Shown here piece after piece: positions 34,907-43,155 of a stretch of 47,811 bases of DNA (position 1 is its first letter; the number at the start of each line of letters is the position of its first letter). A model generated the notes under the pieces. It was not told where the DNA came from, did no database searches, and saw nothing but the letters and a program-made list of their open reading frames with translations. The stretch spans positions 1-47,811 of the forward strand of contig CAZAEK010000016.1 in assembly GCA_964484125.1 (NCBI GenBank), given 5' to 3'. The stretch is from DSSM01 sp964484125. GTDB lineage: Bacteria; Bacteroidota; Ignavibacteria; Tepidaquicellales; Tepidaquicellaceae. Position numbers and translations under genes: made by a program.

Positions 34907-36568
34907 TTAATAACCTAATGCTTCACCATATCCCCTACTGTCTGAATAGCCAGTCATAGAACCATCTTTATTAAACAATATAGCATCAATTCTGCCAAAA
35001 TTCCCAACCTGCCTGAAATTATATCCAATATCTGTTAAAATTTTTAAAGTCGTTTTATCAATTGCATTTTTTTCATATAAAACCTCATCCGGAAACCATT
35101 GGTGATGAATCCTCGGCTCATCTATGGCTGCTTTTAATGACATTTCATAATCAATTACATTTATGATCATTTGCATTACAGATGTAATAATTTTACCCCC
35201 GCCCGGAGAACCGGTTATCATAAAAGGTTTCCCATCTTTTAATATGATAGTCGGTGTCATTGAACTTAATGGTCTTTTACCCGGTGTAATAGAATTTGCA
35301 TATCCTCCAAGAAGTCCGAAAATATTTGGAGAACCCGGCTTTACCGAAAAGTCATCCATTTCATTATTTAAAAAGAAGCCGGCATCTTTGACTACAACTT
35401 TACTCCCGTAATTATCATTAATTGTAGTTGTAACGGATACCAACATCCCGTTTTTATCTGCCACTGAATAATGAGTAGTATTATTTCCTTCTTTAATTAT
35501 ATCTTTACCCGGTCCTGTTTCCCTGCTGTTTCCGGCTTTACCCGGAATAAAATCAGAAAATCTTTTTTTTGCGTATTCTTTTGAAGTTAATGTTTTATAT
35601 GGAACAGGAACAAAATCAGCATCGCCCATGAATTCACTTCTGTCTGCATATACTCTCCTCATTGCTTCAATCATTACATTCAGTATCCCGGATGATTTGA
35701 ATCCCGAACCGGCTACATCATATTGTTCAAGAATGTTTAAAAGATAGATAAGACAAATACCTCCGCTACTTGGCGGGGGCATACTGATTATATCAAACCC
35801 TCTGTAATTCCCGGTTAAAGCAGGTCTTTCAATTACATTATAATCTTCGAGATCTTTATATGATATGATTCCATTACCCCTTTTCATCTCTTCAATTATG
35901 AGATCAGCAATCTTTCCCTTATAGAATCCATCACGTCCGTATTTAGATATTTCCTTTAAAGTATTTGCGAGATCTTTTTGAACTAAAATATCTCCGTATT
36001 TCCAGTTTCTGCCATATACCTGCATAGTTCCTTCAAACTGAGAAAATTCGTCTCTGTGATTTTTCAATCCGTTTATAAGCTCTTTTTCCATTGGAAAGCC
36101 GTTTTCAGCAAGTTCAATTGCATAACTCAGTACCTCTTCCCTTTTCATCGTACCGTATTTTTCCAAAGCGTATAACATTCCGGCAACCGAACCTGGAACA
36201 GCAGCAGCAAGATGCCCATAAGAACTTAAATCTTCTATCACTTCGCCTTTTTCATTGAGATACATATCACGTGAAGACATATATGGTGCTTTCTCTCTGT
36301 AATCTATTGTTGTGCTTTTACCATCAGGGAAACTAATTACCATAAATCCTCCTCCGCCTATATTTCCGGCAGTAGGATATACAACAGCCAGCACAAATCC
36401 TACACCAACTGCAGCATCAACGGCATTTCCACCCCTTTTAAGAATTTCAATTCCGGTTTGCGATGCTAATTTACTGGCTGAAGATACAACACCATTTCTG
36501 TAACTTTGAGAATTCGATGAAGATACAAATATAAAACTAATAATTAAACATATCTTTATAATTTTCAT
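34907..36568 (-). CDS. ggt: Gamma-glutamyltransferase
   Basis: A 553-residue Ntn-hydrolase with a signal peptide (about 1-20), so periplasmic. Self-cleavage is expected before T364 in GNN|TTHYSV, the nucleophile of the small subunit. Large-subunit RGGNAVDAA and DYREKAP, and the small-subunit GSPGGGKI oxyanion loop and GKRPLSSMTP, are all intact. It breaks down glutathione or other gamma-glutamyl compounds. It precedes the acyltransferase gene with only 1 bp between, and follows nadE by 30 bp. Confidence 0.95.
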   Translation of the reverse strand: MKIIKICLIISFIFVSSSNSQSYRNGVVSSASKLASQTGIEILKRGGNAVDAAVGVGFVLAVVYPTAGNIGGGGFMVISFPDGKSTTIDYREKAPYMSSRDMYLNEKGEVIEDLSSYGHLAAAVPGSVAGMLYALEKYGTMKREEVLSYAIELAENGFPMEKELINGLKNHRDEFSQFEGTMQVYGRNWKYGDILVQKDLANTLKEISKYGRDGFYKGKIADLIIEEMKRGNGIISYKDLEDYNVIERPALTGNYRGFDIISMPPPSSGGICLIYLLNILEQYDVAGSGFKSSGILNVMIEAMRRVYADRSEFMGDADFVPVPYKTLTSKEYAKKRFSDFIPGKAGNSRETGPGKDIIKEGNNTTHYSVADKNGMLVSVTTTINDNYGSKVVVKDAGFFLNNEMDDFSVKPGSPNIFGLLGGYANSITPGKRPLSSMTPTIILKDGKPFMITGSPGGGKIITSVMQMIINVIDYEMSLKAAIDEPRIHHQWFPDEVLYEKNAIDKTTLKILTDIGYNFRQVGNFGRIDAILFNKDGSMTGYSDSRGYGEALGY

Positions 36569-36598
36569 TCGGAATAAAATTATATTTTATGAAACGGG

Positions 36599-37390
36599 TT
36601 ATTGCTTCTTTTTTAGTTCATCAGGAATTTTGCAGACAACCGGGGGGTATCTTTTAAATTTGTTTTTTGAAATCATAGAATCAACCTTTGCAATATATTC
36701 TTTTTTATAACCCATTTCTATCAACATAGATTTTGACTTCTTAAGGTCAAATTTATTATACAGATATTTATCAACTTCCTTATATGAAAGTCCCATTTCA
36801 TATTCATCTGTCTGTCCTTCCCATAAATCTGCAGAAGGTTTTTTATCAATTATACTTTGGGGTACTTTAAGATACTTAGCAAGGTCCCAGACCTGTGTTT
36901 TATATAAATCACCGATTGCATTGATTGCACAGGCACTATCTCCATAAATTGTGGAATAGCCGAGCAAAGATTCTGTTTTATTACCGGTTCCTATAACAAT
37001 TGCATTGTCCCTTGCTGACAAATCATAAAGAGTTATCATTCGGACTCTTGCCATTACGTTGCCTTTCCTGATATTTGATATTTCTTTGTCATTTACCTTA
37101 GACAAATATGCATCTACAACCTCTGTAATTTCAATTGTGAGGCATCTTACACCTAAATCTCTTACGACTTTTAAAGCATCTGTAATGCTTGCCTTGCTGC
37201 TTGTTTTATAAGGCATTAAAACGCAAAGCACATTTTCTTTTCCGAGTGCTTCTACTGCCAGATAGGCAGTAACCGCTGAGTCAACTCCTCCTGACAAACC
37301 TAATACTGCTCTTTGAATACCAATTTTCTTTGTTTGGTTTTTAATAAATCCTGTTAAATGCTTTTTCAGTAACGAATTGTTATATTTCAT
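36599..37390 (-). CDS. nadE: NAD+ synthetase, ammonia-dependent type
   Basis: A 263-residue N-type PPi synthetase that amidates nicotinic-acid adenine dinucleotide, the last step of NAD synthesis. The P-loop SGGVDS is at 33-38, GTGNKTE and the following GYSTIYGDSACAINAIGDLYKTQVW region bind ATP and substrate (quoted here by function only), and KPSADLWEGQTDE is the lid. The nitrilase domain of the glutamine-dependent form is absent. A terminator from the upstream gene lies just before it, so nadE probably starts its own transcript into ggt. Confidence 0.95.
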   Translation of the reverse strand: MKYNNSLLKKHLTGFIKNQTKKIGIQRAVLGLSGGVDSAVTAYLAVEALGKENVLCVLMPYKTSSKASITDALKVVRDLGVRCLTIEITEVVDAYLSKVNDKEISNIRKGNVMARVRMITLYDLSARDNAIVIGTGNKTESLLGYSTIYGDSACAINAIGDLYKTQVWDLAKYLKVPQSIIDKKPSADLWEGQTDEYEMGLSYKEVDKYLYNKFDLKKSKSMLIEMGYKKEYIAKVDSMISKNKFKRYPPVVCKIPDELKKKQ

Positions 37391-37406
37391 AATCTATATT
37401 ATAAAA

Positions 37407-37439
37407 AAAGCCGTTCATTATTATATAAAGAACGGCTTT
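37407..37439 (-). terminator. Terminator of the small hypothetical gene
   Basis: AAAGCCGTTC (37407-37416) pairs with GAACGGCTTT (37430-37439) around a 13-nt loop. Read on the minus strand it is followed by a run of seven Ts. It lies 18 bp after the stop of the 37458-37712 gene and 16 bp upstream of nadE. Confidence 0.88.
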
Positions 37440-37457
37440 AGAAAAAAATTAAAAAAA

Positions 37458-37712
37458 TTATTTAGAAACCTGATATACAATTTTTCTTATAGTATCAAAT
37501 TGTAAGTACGGAAACATCTCCTGAATTTTATCAATTGCCTCTCCTGCGCTCATCTCTCTTCTCATATCTTTATACATCTGTCTGATTTTAAAGTCTCGAA
37601 TAGCTTTCTCATCCAGTAATTTATACTTTTTCAAAGTCTCAAATACATCGTCATCTATTAAATCCGACAAAGGATTAGTGTTGGAATTTTTTGGTTTTAT
37701 AACCGGCTTCAC
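37458..37712 (-). CDS. Small hypothetical protein
   Basis: An 84-residue, charged, mainly helical protein without signal or membrane segment. A helical SDLIDDDVFETLKKY part precedes a second part with IRQMYKDMRREMSAGEAIDKI and a final helix. I do not recognise a family. The start is GTG with a clear Shine-Dalgarno (AGGAG, 8 nt upstream), unusual for this window and strong support that it is translated. It has its own terminator. The middle-to-late part looks like a winged-helix or DNA-binding helix set, but this is weak. Confidence 0.7.
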   Translation of the reverse strand: MKPVIKPKNSNTNPLSDLIDDDVFETLKKYKLLDEKAIRDFKIRQMYKDMRREMSAGEAIDKIQEMFPYLQFDTIRKIVYQVSK

Positions 37713-37846
37713 CTTGCTTTCTCCTGTTGTTTATTTTACTTTAATTGTTAAAAAAATCGTATTTTATCCGCTCGATAAGGTTTAATTTAATTAATACATC
37801 TTTATACAAAAATAACTCAAAAAGGCGATAAAAGTCAAGTTGCCTT

Positions 37847-37900
37847 ATCAATTAAGTTTTTGTATTGAAATTGAAAAATTATGCATATAACTTAATTGAT
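37847..37900. promoter_or_regulatory. Perfect 12-bp inverted repeat upstream of dsbD
   Basis: ATCAATTAAGTT (37847-37858) and AACTTAATTGAT (37889-37900) are exact reverse complements with a 30-nt spacer. The right arm ends 24 bp before the dsbD start. This could be a pair of operator half-sites or a hairpin leader in the mRNA. The 212-bp gap between the small hypothetical gene and dsbD holds no gene. Confidence 0.5.
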
Positions 37901-37924
37901 TATATAAAAACATACATTTAGACA

Positions 37925-39769
37925 ATGATTAAAAAGTTAGTTTTATCTCTGCTGGTTCTTGGGTTTATTTTATCATCGGGTCAGTTGTTTTCTCAGGAAA
38001 CTGATCATTTAAAAGCCAGTGTCTTTTATTCTAAAGATTACTATTCTATAAAAGATACAGTAAAAATTGCTCTTGTGATTGATATAAAATCAAAATATCA
38101 TATTCAGTCCTGGAAGCCAAAAGATGAAAATTTCATAAAAACAGAGATTACATCTGAAGGTAATTCTTATAAAATATCCGGAATTGTATATCCACCGGAT
38201 AAACCATATAAACTTGAATCTAACGAAGAAATTAATGTTTATGGAAATGAAACTGTAATCGGAATTATACTGACACCTGATAAAAATTCTTCAGGTCTTA
38301 ATGAAATGAAGTTAAAACTCAACTATCAGGCATGTGATGACAAAGTATGTTTTCCACCTGAATTAGTTGATATATTATTAAAAATTGATGTAAAGGAAAC
38401 AACCGGAAAAGATATTTCTGCTTCACAGAAATACCTCTCTAAAATTGACTTTTCAAAACCCAATTTTATACCAGGTAACATTAAGGAATCAACATCTGAT
38501 GTAAAAAAGGATTCAGCAAGTATTAATCAAACTTCAGATTCTGACTCTTCTGATTATTTTGAAGGAAAAGGATTTTTATTAATCATTATAATAATATTCA
38601 TTGGAGGACTTGCTCTAAATCTTACTCCATGTGTTTATCCATTAATCCCTATTACAATTAGTTTCTTTGGTGGTATGTCTTATGGCCAGGAAGATTCCAA
38701 ACAGAGTAAGGGTAAAGGTATAATAATGGGAATTTTTTATGCCCTTGGAATGTCGGCTACATATTCAACTCTTGGGCTATTTGCCGCATTAACGGGTAGT
38801 CTTTTTGGCAATGCATTGCAAAACCCTATTGTTATTATAATTGTAGCTCTTGTCTTCATTGCATTATCTCTAAGTATGTTCGGGCTTTACGAAATCAGAA
38901 TACCACAGAAGCTTGCTATAGCCGCAAATCAGAACAGAGCAGGTTATTTAGGTGCTTTTATAATGGGTTTACTTGTTGGCTTTATTGCCGCACCTTGTAT
39001 CGGACCATTTGTTCTTAGTTTGCTTGTTTATGTAGGTAAACTCGGAAATCCGTTTTATGGCTTTTTATTATTCTTTGTACTTTCAATGGGCTTAGGATTT
39101 CCTTATATTATTCTTGCTGCGTTTTCGAGTTCTTTAAATAAATTACCGAGATCAGGCGAGTGGATGATTGGTGTAAAATTAATCTTCGGATTTATTCTTA
39201 TAGGTATGGCTATTAATACGATGAGCCCTATTATTCCTGCTGATATTTTCTCGATCCTCTTCCCGGCTTATATAATTGGTGCGGGTTTGTATTTGATTGT
39301 TTTCGACAACAAAGGTTTGAATTCCAAAGGTTATACTAAATTCAAATATTTACTTGCAATAGCTGCGATAATATACGGGACATGGATACTAAAACCAGAG
39401 AAGGTAACGGCAGAAGTTGAATGGCAAAAAGCGGCATCTCTCGAAGAAATTCAAAAAATCATAGAAACCAATAAAAAACCTGTGATTATTGATTTTTATG
39501 CAGATTGGTGTGCTGCATGTAAGGAATTAGATAAATTCACATACACTGACAAGGAAGTATCTGAATTAGCCAAATCATTTACAACAATTAAACTCGACTT
39601 TACACAGTCAGATGAAAAGAAAGAAGCTATAAAAGAAAAGTATAATGTAAAAGGTTTGCCGGTTGTAGTTTTTATGACTGCAGACGGGAAAGAACTTAAG
39701 GAACTCAGATTAACAGGATTTGAAGAACCGGAAGATTTTATTAAGCGAATGCAAAAAACTTTAAAATAA
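37925..39769 (+). CDS. dsbD: Thiol:disulfide interchange protein DsbD
   Basis: A 614-residue inner-membrane reductant carrier from cytoplasmic thioredoxin to the periplasm. A signal peptide (1-24) leads to the periplasmic alpha domain with C137 and C142 (ACDDKVCFPPE). About eight helices follow from about 215, with the membrane cysteine pair C236 (LTPCVYP) and C358 (APCIGP). The C-terminal thioredoxin-like domain has ADWCAAC (C529, C532). All three cysteine pairs are present. Clients could include cytochrome-c maturation or secreted CxxC proteins, such as the Omp28-like protein in this window. Confidence 0.95.
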   Translation: MIKKLVLSLLVLGFILSSGQLFSQETDHLKASVFYSKDYYSIKDTVKIALVIDIKSKYHIQSWKPKDENFIKTEITSEGNSYKISGIVYPPDKPYKLESNEEINVYGNETVIGIILTPDKNSSGLNEMKLKLNYQACDDKVCFPPELVDILLKIDVKETTGKDISASQKYLSKIDFSKPNFIPGNIKESTSDVKKDSASINQTSDSDSSDYFEGKGFLLIIIIIFIGGLALNLTPCVYPLIPITISFFGGMSYGQEDSKQSKGKGIIMGIFYALGMSATYSTLGLFAALTGSLFGNALQNPIVIIIVALVFIALSLSMFGLYEIRIPQKLAIAANQNRAGYLGAFIMGLLVGFIAAPCIGPFVLSLLVYVGKLGNPFYGFLLFFVLSMGLGFPYIILAAFSSSLNKLPRSGEWMIGVKLIFGFILIGMAINTMSPIIPADIFSILFPAYIIGAGLYLIVFDNKGLNSKGYTKFKYLLAIAAIIYGTWILKPEKVTAEVEWQKAASLEEIQKIIETNKKPVIIDFYADWCAACKELDKFTYTDKEVSELAKSFTTIKLDFTQSDEKKEAIKEKYNVKGLPVVVFMTADGKELKELRLTGFEEPEDFIKRMQKTLK

Positions 39770-39795
39770 TTGAAATTTAAACAACAAAATAAATA

Positions 39796-40524
39796 ATGCT
39801 GAAAAAACTCCTCATAATAACATTTATAATGTTTTCTGCAAGTCAGGTTTCATTAGGACAGGCAGAATTTTCATTTGGAAATTCAAAGCAGGAAATTAGA
39901 AGTAAAGTATTAAATCAAATTCAAATTAAAAACAAAGAATTTTCATTCTCGCAGACAGAAAAAAAACCTGTTATCTCTTTTCTGCTTTCTCTACTCGTGC
40001 CAGGTGCCGGGCATCTTTACGCAGGGAGAATGGATGTAGGTAAATATTTTCTTACCGGCGAAGCCGCTTTATGGCTCTCTTTCGGCGGTTTGTCTTACTA
40101 TGGTGAAGTGCTTGAGAAAGATGCAATATCTTATTCTGTTATTCATTCTGGCCTTAATAAAGAAGGTAAAAACGATGATTATTATGTCAATGTCAGTTCA
40201 TATAATTCAATTTATGAATATAATAACGAAAAGCTTTTAAGAGGAGAATATGATAAATTATATGATGTTAGCACATACTTCTGGCAATGGGATGACCCTT
40301 CAAACCGTAATAACTTCGATGAGCAAAGAAAAAAGAGTGAAAGAATGTTTAATGCACGTAAGATTTTTACTACCGGAATGATAATCAACAGAATAGCAAG
40401 CGGTATCAGTGCTTACATTTTAACATCGAACCCTGAAAGTAAAGTTTCATTTAATACTGAAGTTACAGGTTCACCTGATAATGATATTGACGGATTTAAA
40501 ATAAATTTCAGCACAAGATTTTAA
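39796..40524 (+). CDS. DUF5683-like membrane protein (copy 1)
   Basis: A 242-residue exported or membrane protein. After a signal peptide (about 1-22) comes a helical hairpin with SFLLSLLVPGAGHLYAGRMD, then GKYFLTGEAALWLSFGG. A Tyr/Asn-rich helical region and a short C-terminal beta-like tail follow. The P-G-x-G-x-x-Y-A pattern is shared with the gene at 41258. Family members are of unknown function. It sits 26 bp after dsbD and overlaps truA by one base (TAATG). Confidence 0.72.
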   Translation: MLKKLLIITFIMFSASQVSLGQAEFSFGNSKQEIRSKVLNQIQIKNKEFSFSQTEKKPVISFLLSLLVPGAGHLYAGRMDVGKYFLTGEAALWLSFGGLSYYGEVLEKDAISYSVIHSGLNKEGKNDDYYVNVSSYNSIYEYNNEKLLRGEYDKLYDVSTYFWQWDDPSNRNNFDEQRKKSERMFNARKIFTTGMIINRIASGISAYILTSNPESKVSFNTEVTGSPDNDIDGFKINFSTRF

Positions 40525-41255
40525 TGAGATTCAGAATAGATCTTGAATATGACGGATCTGAATATTTTGGATGGCAAAGACAAAAAAACACAGATAAAAC
40601 AATACAGGAAGTATTGGAAAGTTCTTTGAAAATTATTCTCGGTGATGACATAAAGGTAACTGCTGCCGGCAGGACTGACACAGGAGTTCACGCATTGGAT
40701 ATGACAGCTCATTTTGATTTTCATAAACCAATTCAGAAAAAAAGTTTTCTTTATTCTATTAACAGAATCCTGCCTGATGATATAGTTATAAAAAATATAC
40801 GTAAGGTAAAAGATGAATTTCATGCACGTTACAGCGCCATAAAGCGAGAATATATTTATAAGATAACTACAAAGGATATTGCAATAGGAAGGAAATATTT
40901 CTACAAACTGAATTACAAAATTGATTATAAAATACTTGATGATTTTTTGAATTTTATAAAAGATATAAAATGCTTTAAATCCCTCTGCAAAAGCACAGTT
41001 GATAAACACAACTTTGAATGTACTATTTACGATATAAAATATAAATTAAATAAAAACAAAGGCGAACTGATATTCCAGATTACAGCAAACAGATTCTTAC
41101 ATTCGATGGTCAGAGCCATTTTAGGAGCTGCCATAGATGTTAGCCGAGGAAGAACAGATATCAAAACAATAAAGAAAACAATTTTGAACAAAGAGAACAT
41201 TAATATATATTATTTACCGGGTAACGCCCTTTTTCTAAAAAAAATCTATTATTGA
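40524..41255 (+). CDS. truA: tRNA pseudouridine(38-40) synthase TruA
   Basis: A 243-residue enzyme that isomerises uridines 38-40 of the tRNA anticodon arm. It begins RIDLEYDGSEYFGWQRQ, carries the catalytic aspartate D52 in AAGRTDTGVHA, the HARYSAIKREYIYKI strand and FLHSMVRAILGA. Length is standard. The ATG overlaps the stop of the preceding membrane-protein gene, and its TGA ends 2 bp before the next ATG, placing truA inside a tight pair of DUF5683-like genes. Confidence 0.96.
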   Translation: MRFRIDLEYDGSEYFGWQRQKNTDKTIQEVLESSLKIILGDDIKVTAAGRTDTGVHALDMTAHFDFHKPIQKKSFLYSINRILPDDIVIKNIRKVKDEFHARYSAIKREYIYKITTKDIAIGRKYFYKLNYKIDYKILDDFLNFIKDIKCFKSLCKSTVDKHNFECTIYDIKYKLNKNKGELIFQITANRFLHSMVRAILGAAIDVSRGRTDIKTIKKTILNKENINIYYLPGNALFLKKIYY

Positions 41256-41257
41256 TT

Positions 41258-42181
41258 ATGCTTAAAAATCTTTATTTTGCGATTTTATTTATTATCGCGT
41301 TTATATTACCGGATTCATCTTTTAGTCAGACTTCAGCGGAAATATTTGATTTCTCTTCGGTAAAAAATACTGTTGAGAAAACAAATTTAAAACTGGAACT
41401 AAAAGATAAAGTCTTATCCCGTACAGATTTAAAAATCACTAACAGCATAGATGAAATTGAAAGAAAACTTGACGAAGATGAAGAACCCAAAAGTCCCGTT
41501 GTAGGAGCTGTTTTGTCTGGAATACTTCCTGGTGTTGGCGAGTTTTATGCAAAGAACTATATTAAAGCAGGAGCTTTTTTTGCTGCGGAAGCTGCTCTTT
41601 GGGTAACATATACAATTTTCCAGAACAAGGGTGATGACCAGACTGCATTCTATCAGGATTATGCAAATAAAAACTGGGACGTAAGAAAGTATGCACGTTG
41701 GTTAAAACGTGAGCCATTTACAGGGAACGAAGTTATTAATCCGGATGAACAAAATTTAAACATTCTAAGGTCTCAGTTAAACCTTTGTGAAGAAAAGAAC
41801 TTTTCACATACTCTTCCGAATTATGGTGAACAGCAATATTATGAGGTAATCGGAAAATATCAGAATTTTATAGTAGGATGGTCAGAGGCAAATTTTGATG
41901 CTATAACAAAGGCAAATTACGGAACTACAAAACTTGGGCAGGTTGATTATTATATGAGCGAAAGAGAAAATGCAAATACATGGTATAGCAGAGGTAACTT
42001 GATGATTACTGTTGTGATACTTAATCATATTTTATCAGCTGCAGATGCTGTTTGGAGCGTTATTACTTACAATAAGAAACTGCAGTTAAGAACAAATATG
42101 AGTGTCAAATATCATTATGATTTTGCAGGAAGCAAGGACTATAAATTAGTACCTTACGCAAATCTGACTTTGAATTTCTGA
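41258..42181 (+). CDS. DUF5683-like membrane protein (copy 2)
   Basis: A 307-residue exported protein, paralogous to copy 1. I start at ATG 41258, two codons after an in-frame TTG, because it gives a clean signal peptide ending FSQ (about 24). The shared motif is VLSGILPGVGEFYAKNYIKAG followed by AEAALW. A charged helical linker (about 30-75) and a Trp/Tyr-rich second half follow, then one more membrane helix and a tail of likely beta strands. Function unknown. A terminator lies just downstream. Confidence 0.72.
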   Translation: MLKNLYFAILFIIAFILPDSSFSQTSAEIFDFSSVKNTVEKTNLKLELKDKVLSRTDLKITNSIDEIERKLDEDEEPKSPVVGAVLSGILPGVGEFYAKNYIKAGAFFAAEAALWVTYTIFQNKGDDQTAFYQDYANKNWDVRKYARWLKREPFTGNEVINPDEQNLNILRSQLNLCEEKNFSHTLPNYGEQQYYEVIGKYQNFIVGWSEANFDAITKANYGTTKLGQVDYYMSERENANTWYSRGNLMITVVILNHILSAADAVWSVITYNKKLQLRTNMSVKYHYDFAGSKDYKLVPYANLTLNF

Positions 42182-42206
42182 TTATTATTTTTAATTAATT
42201 TTGAAG

Positions 42207-42240
42207 TAACCGTAATTTACAGAAAATTACGGTTATTTTT
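42207..42240 (+). terminator. Terminator after DUF5683-like copy 2
   Basis: TAACCGTAATTT (42207-42218) pairs exactly with AAATTACGGTTA (42224-42235) around a 5-nt loop and is followed by T5 or more. It ends the plus-strand run that includes dsbD and truA, between that run and the convergent ispE gene. Confidence 0.88.
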
Positions 42241-42241
42241 T

Positions 42242-43093
42242 TTATACCTGAAATACTTTATAATTTTTCCCCCTGAAATAATCACCTGCTTTCCTCATAT
42301 CAGCAGCATCTTTAAAAAATCCGTATATCGAAGCACCGCTACCGGTCATTGAAGAATAAAACGCTCCATGATAATAGAAATCATTTTTTATTTCAGATAG
42401 TTCGCCATATTTTTTAAAAGCAATTGATTCAAAATCATTTGTGTATAAATTTATATCACTCTCATTGAAAATCTTCAAATCTGAATAAATTGGCTCCTTT
42501 ACAATATCATCAGGAAATTTTAATGATTCATAAGCCCATTTTGTAGAAATATGAACTCCTGAATTTACAACAAGGATATTATAATTTAACTTGAAGTCAG
42601 GAAGCAGAGAAAGAATTTCTCCTTTGCCTCTTGCAAGACAGGGTTTTGAAACTAAAAAAAACGGAACATCGCTTCCGGTTTCAGAAGCAACCCTTAGGAT
42701 ATCCTGCCTCGATTTATTAATATCAACATTAAAGAAATTTATCAAATATTTTAATACAGCAGCTGCGTCAGAACTGCCTCCTCCAAGCCCTCCTCCTATG
42801 GGAATATTTTTCTTAATATTTATTTTAATAATATAAGTTTTACGTATATTAAATATTCTGAAGAAGTTAATGATAATTTTATAACAGATATTATTTCTGT
42901 CAAGCGGTATCAAAGGATTATCGGAAGAGATGTAAACTGAATTTTTATTTTCCCTTGAATTAAAAATATCAACATTGATCTCATCAAATAAATTAACGGG
43001 ATAGAAAATGGATTCGAGGTTATGGAATCCATCTTCTCTTTTTGATAAAATTCTTAAACCGATATTTATTTTAGCAAGAGCTTTATAAAGCAT
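42242..43093 (-). CDS. ispE: 4-diphosphocytidyl-2-C-methyl-D-erythritol kinase
   Basis: A 283-residue GHMP kinase of the MEP isoprenoid pathway. It opens MLYKALAKINIGLRI with the conserved lysine, holds the ATP loop PIGGGLGGGSSDAAAV (98-113) and catalytic D142 in GSDVPFFL, and a C-terminal MTGSGASIYGFF loop. The open frame extends 32 codons further into fabH, but ATG 43093 gives the normal family length and the standard N-terminus. A MEP pathway fits the carotenoid genes nearby in the window. Confidence 0.94.
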   Translation of the reverse strand: MLYKALAKINIGLRILSKREDGFHNLESIFYPVNLFDEINVDIFNSRENKNSVYISSDNPLIPLDRNNICYKIIINFFRIFNIRKTYIIKINIKKNIPIGGGLGGGSSDAAAVLKYLINFFNVDINKSRQDILRVASETGSDVPFFLVSKPCLARGKGEILSLLPDFKLNYNILVVNSGVHISTKWAYESLKFPDDIVKEPIYSDLKIFNESDINLYTNDFESIAFKKYGELSEIKNDFYYHGAFYSSMTGSGASIYGFFKDAADMRKAGDYFRGKNYKVFQV

Positions 43094-43155
43094 AATTATC
43101 CCGATTAATATGAAGCCAATGGAAAATCCACTGACAGTATAGCAATGCCGAAATT

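Noticed and set aside
40521..41009. 162-codon open frame antisense to truA
   Set aside because: Its composition is that of a shadow frame (Phe/Ile/Cys-rich) and it lies entirely over the truA catalytic region.
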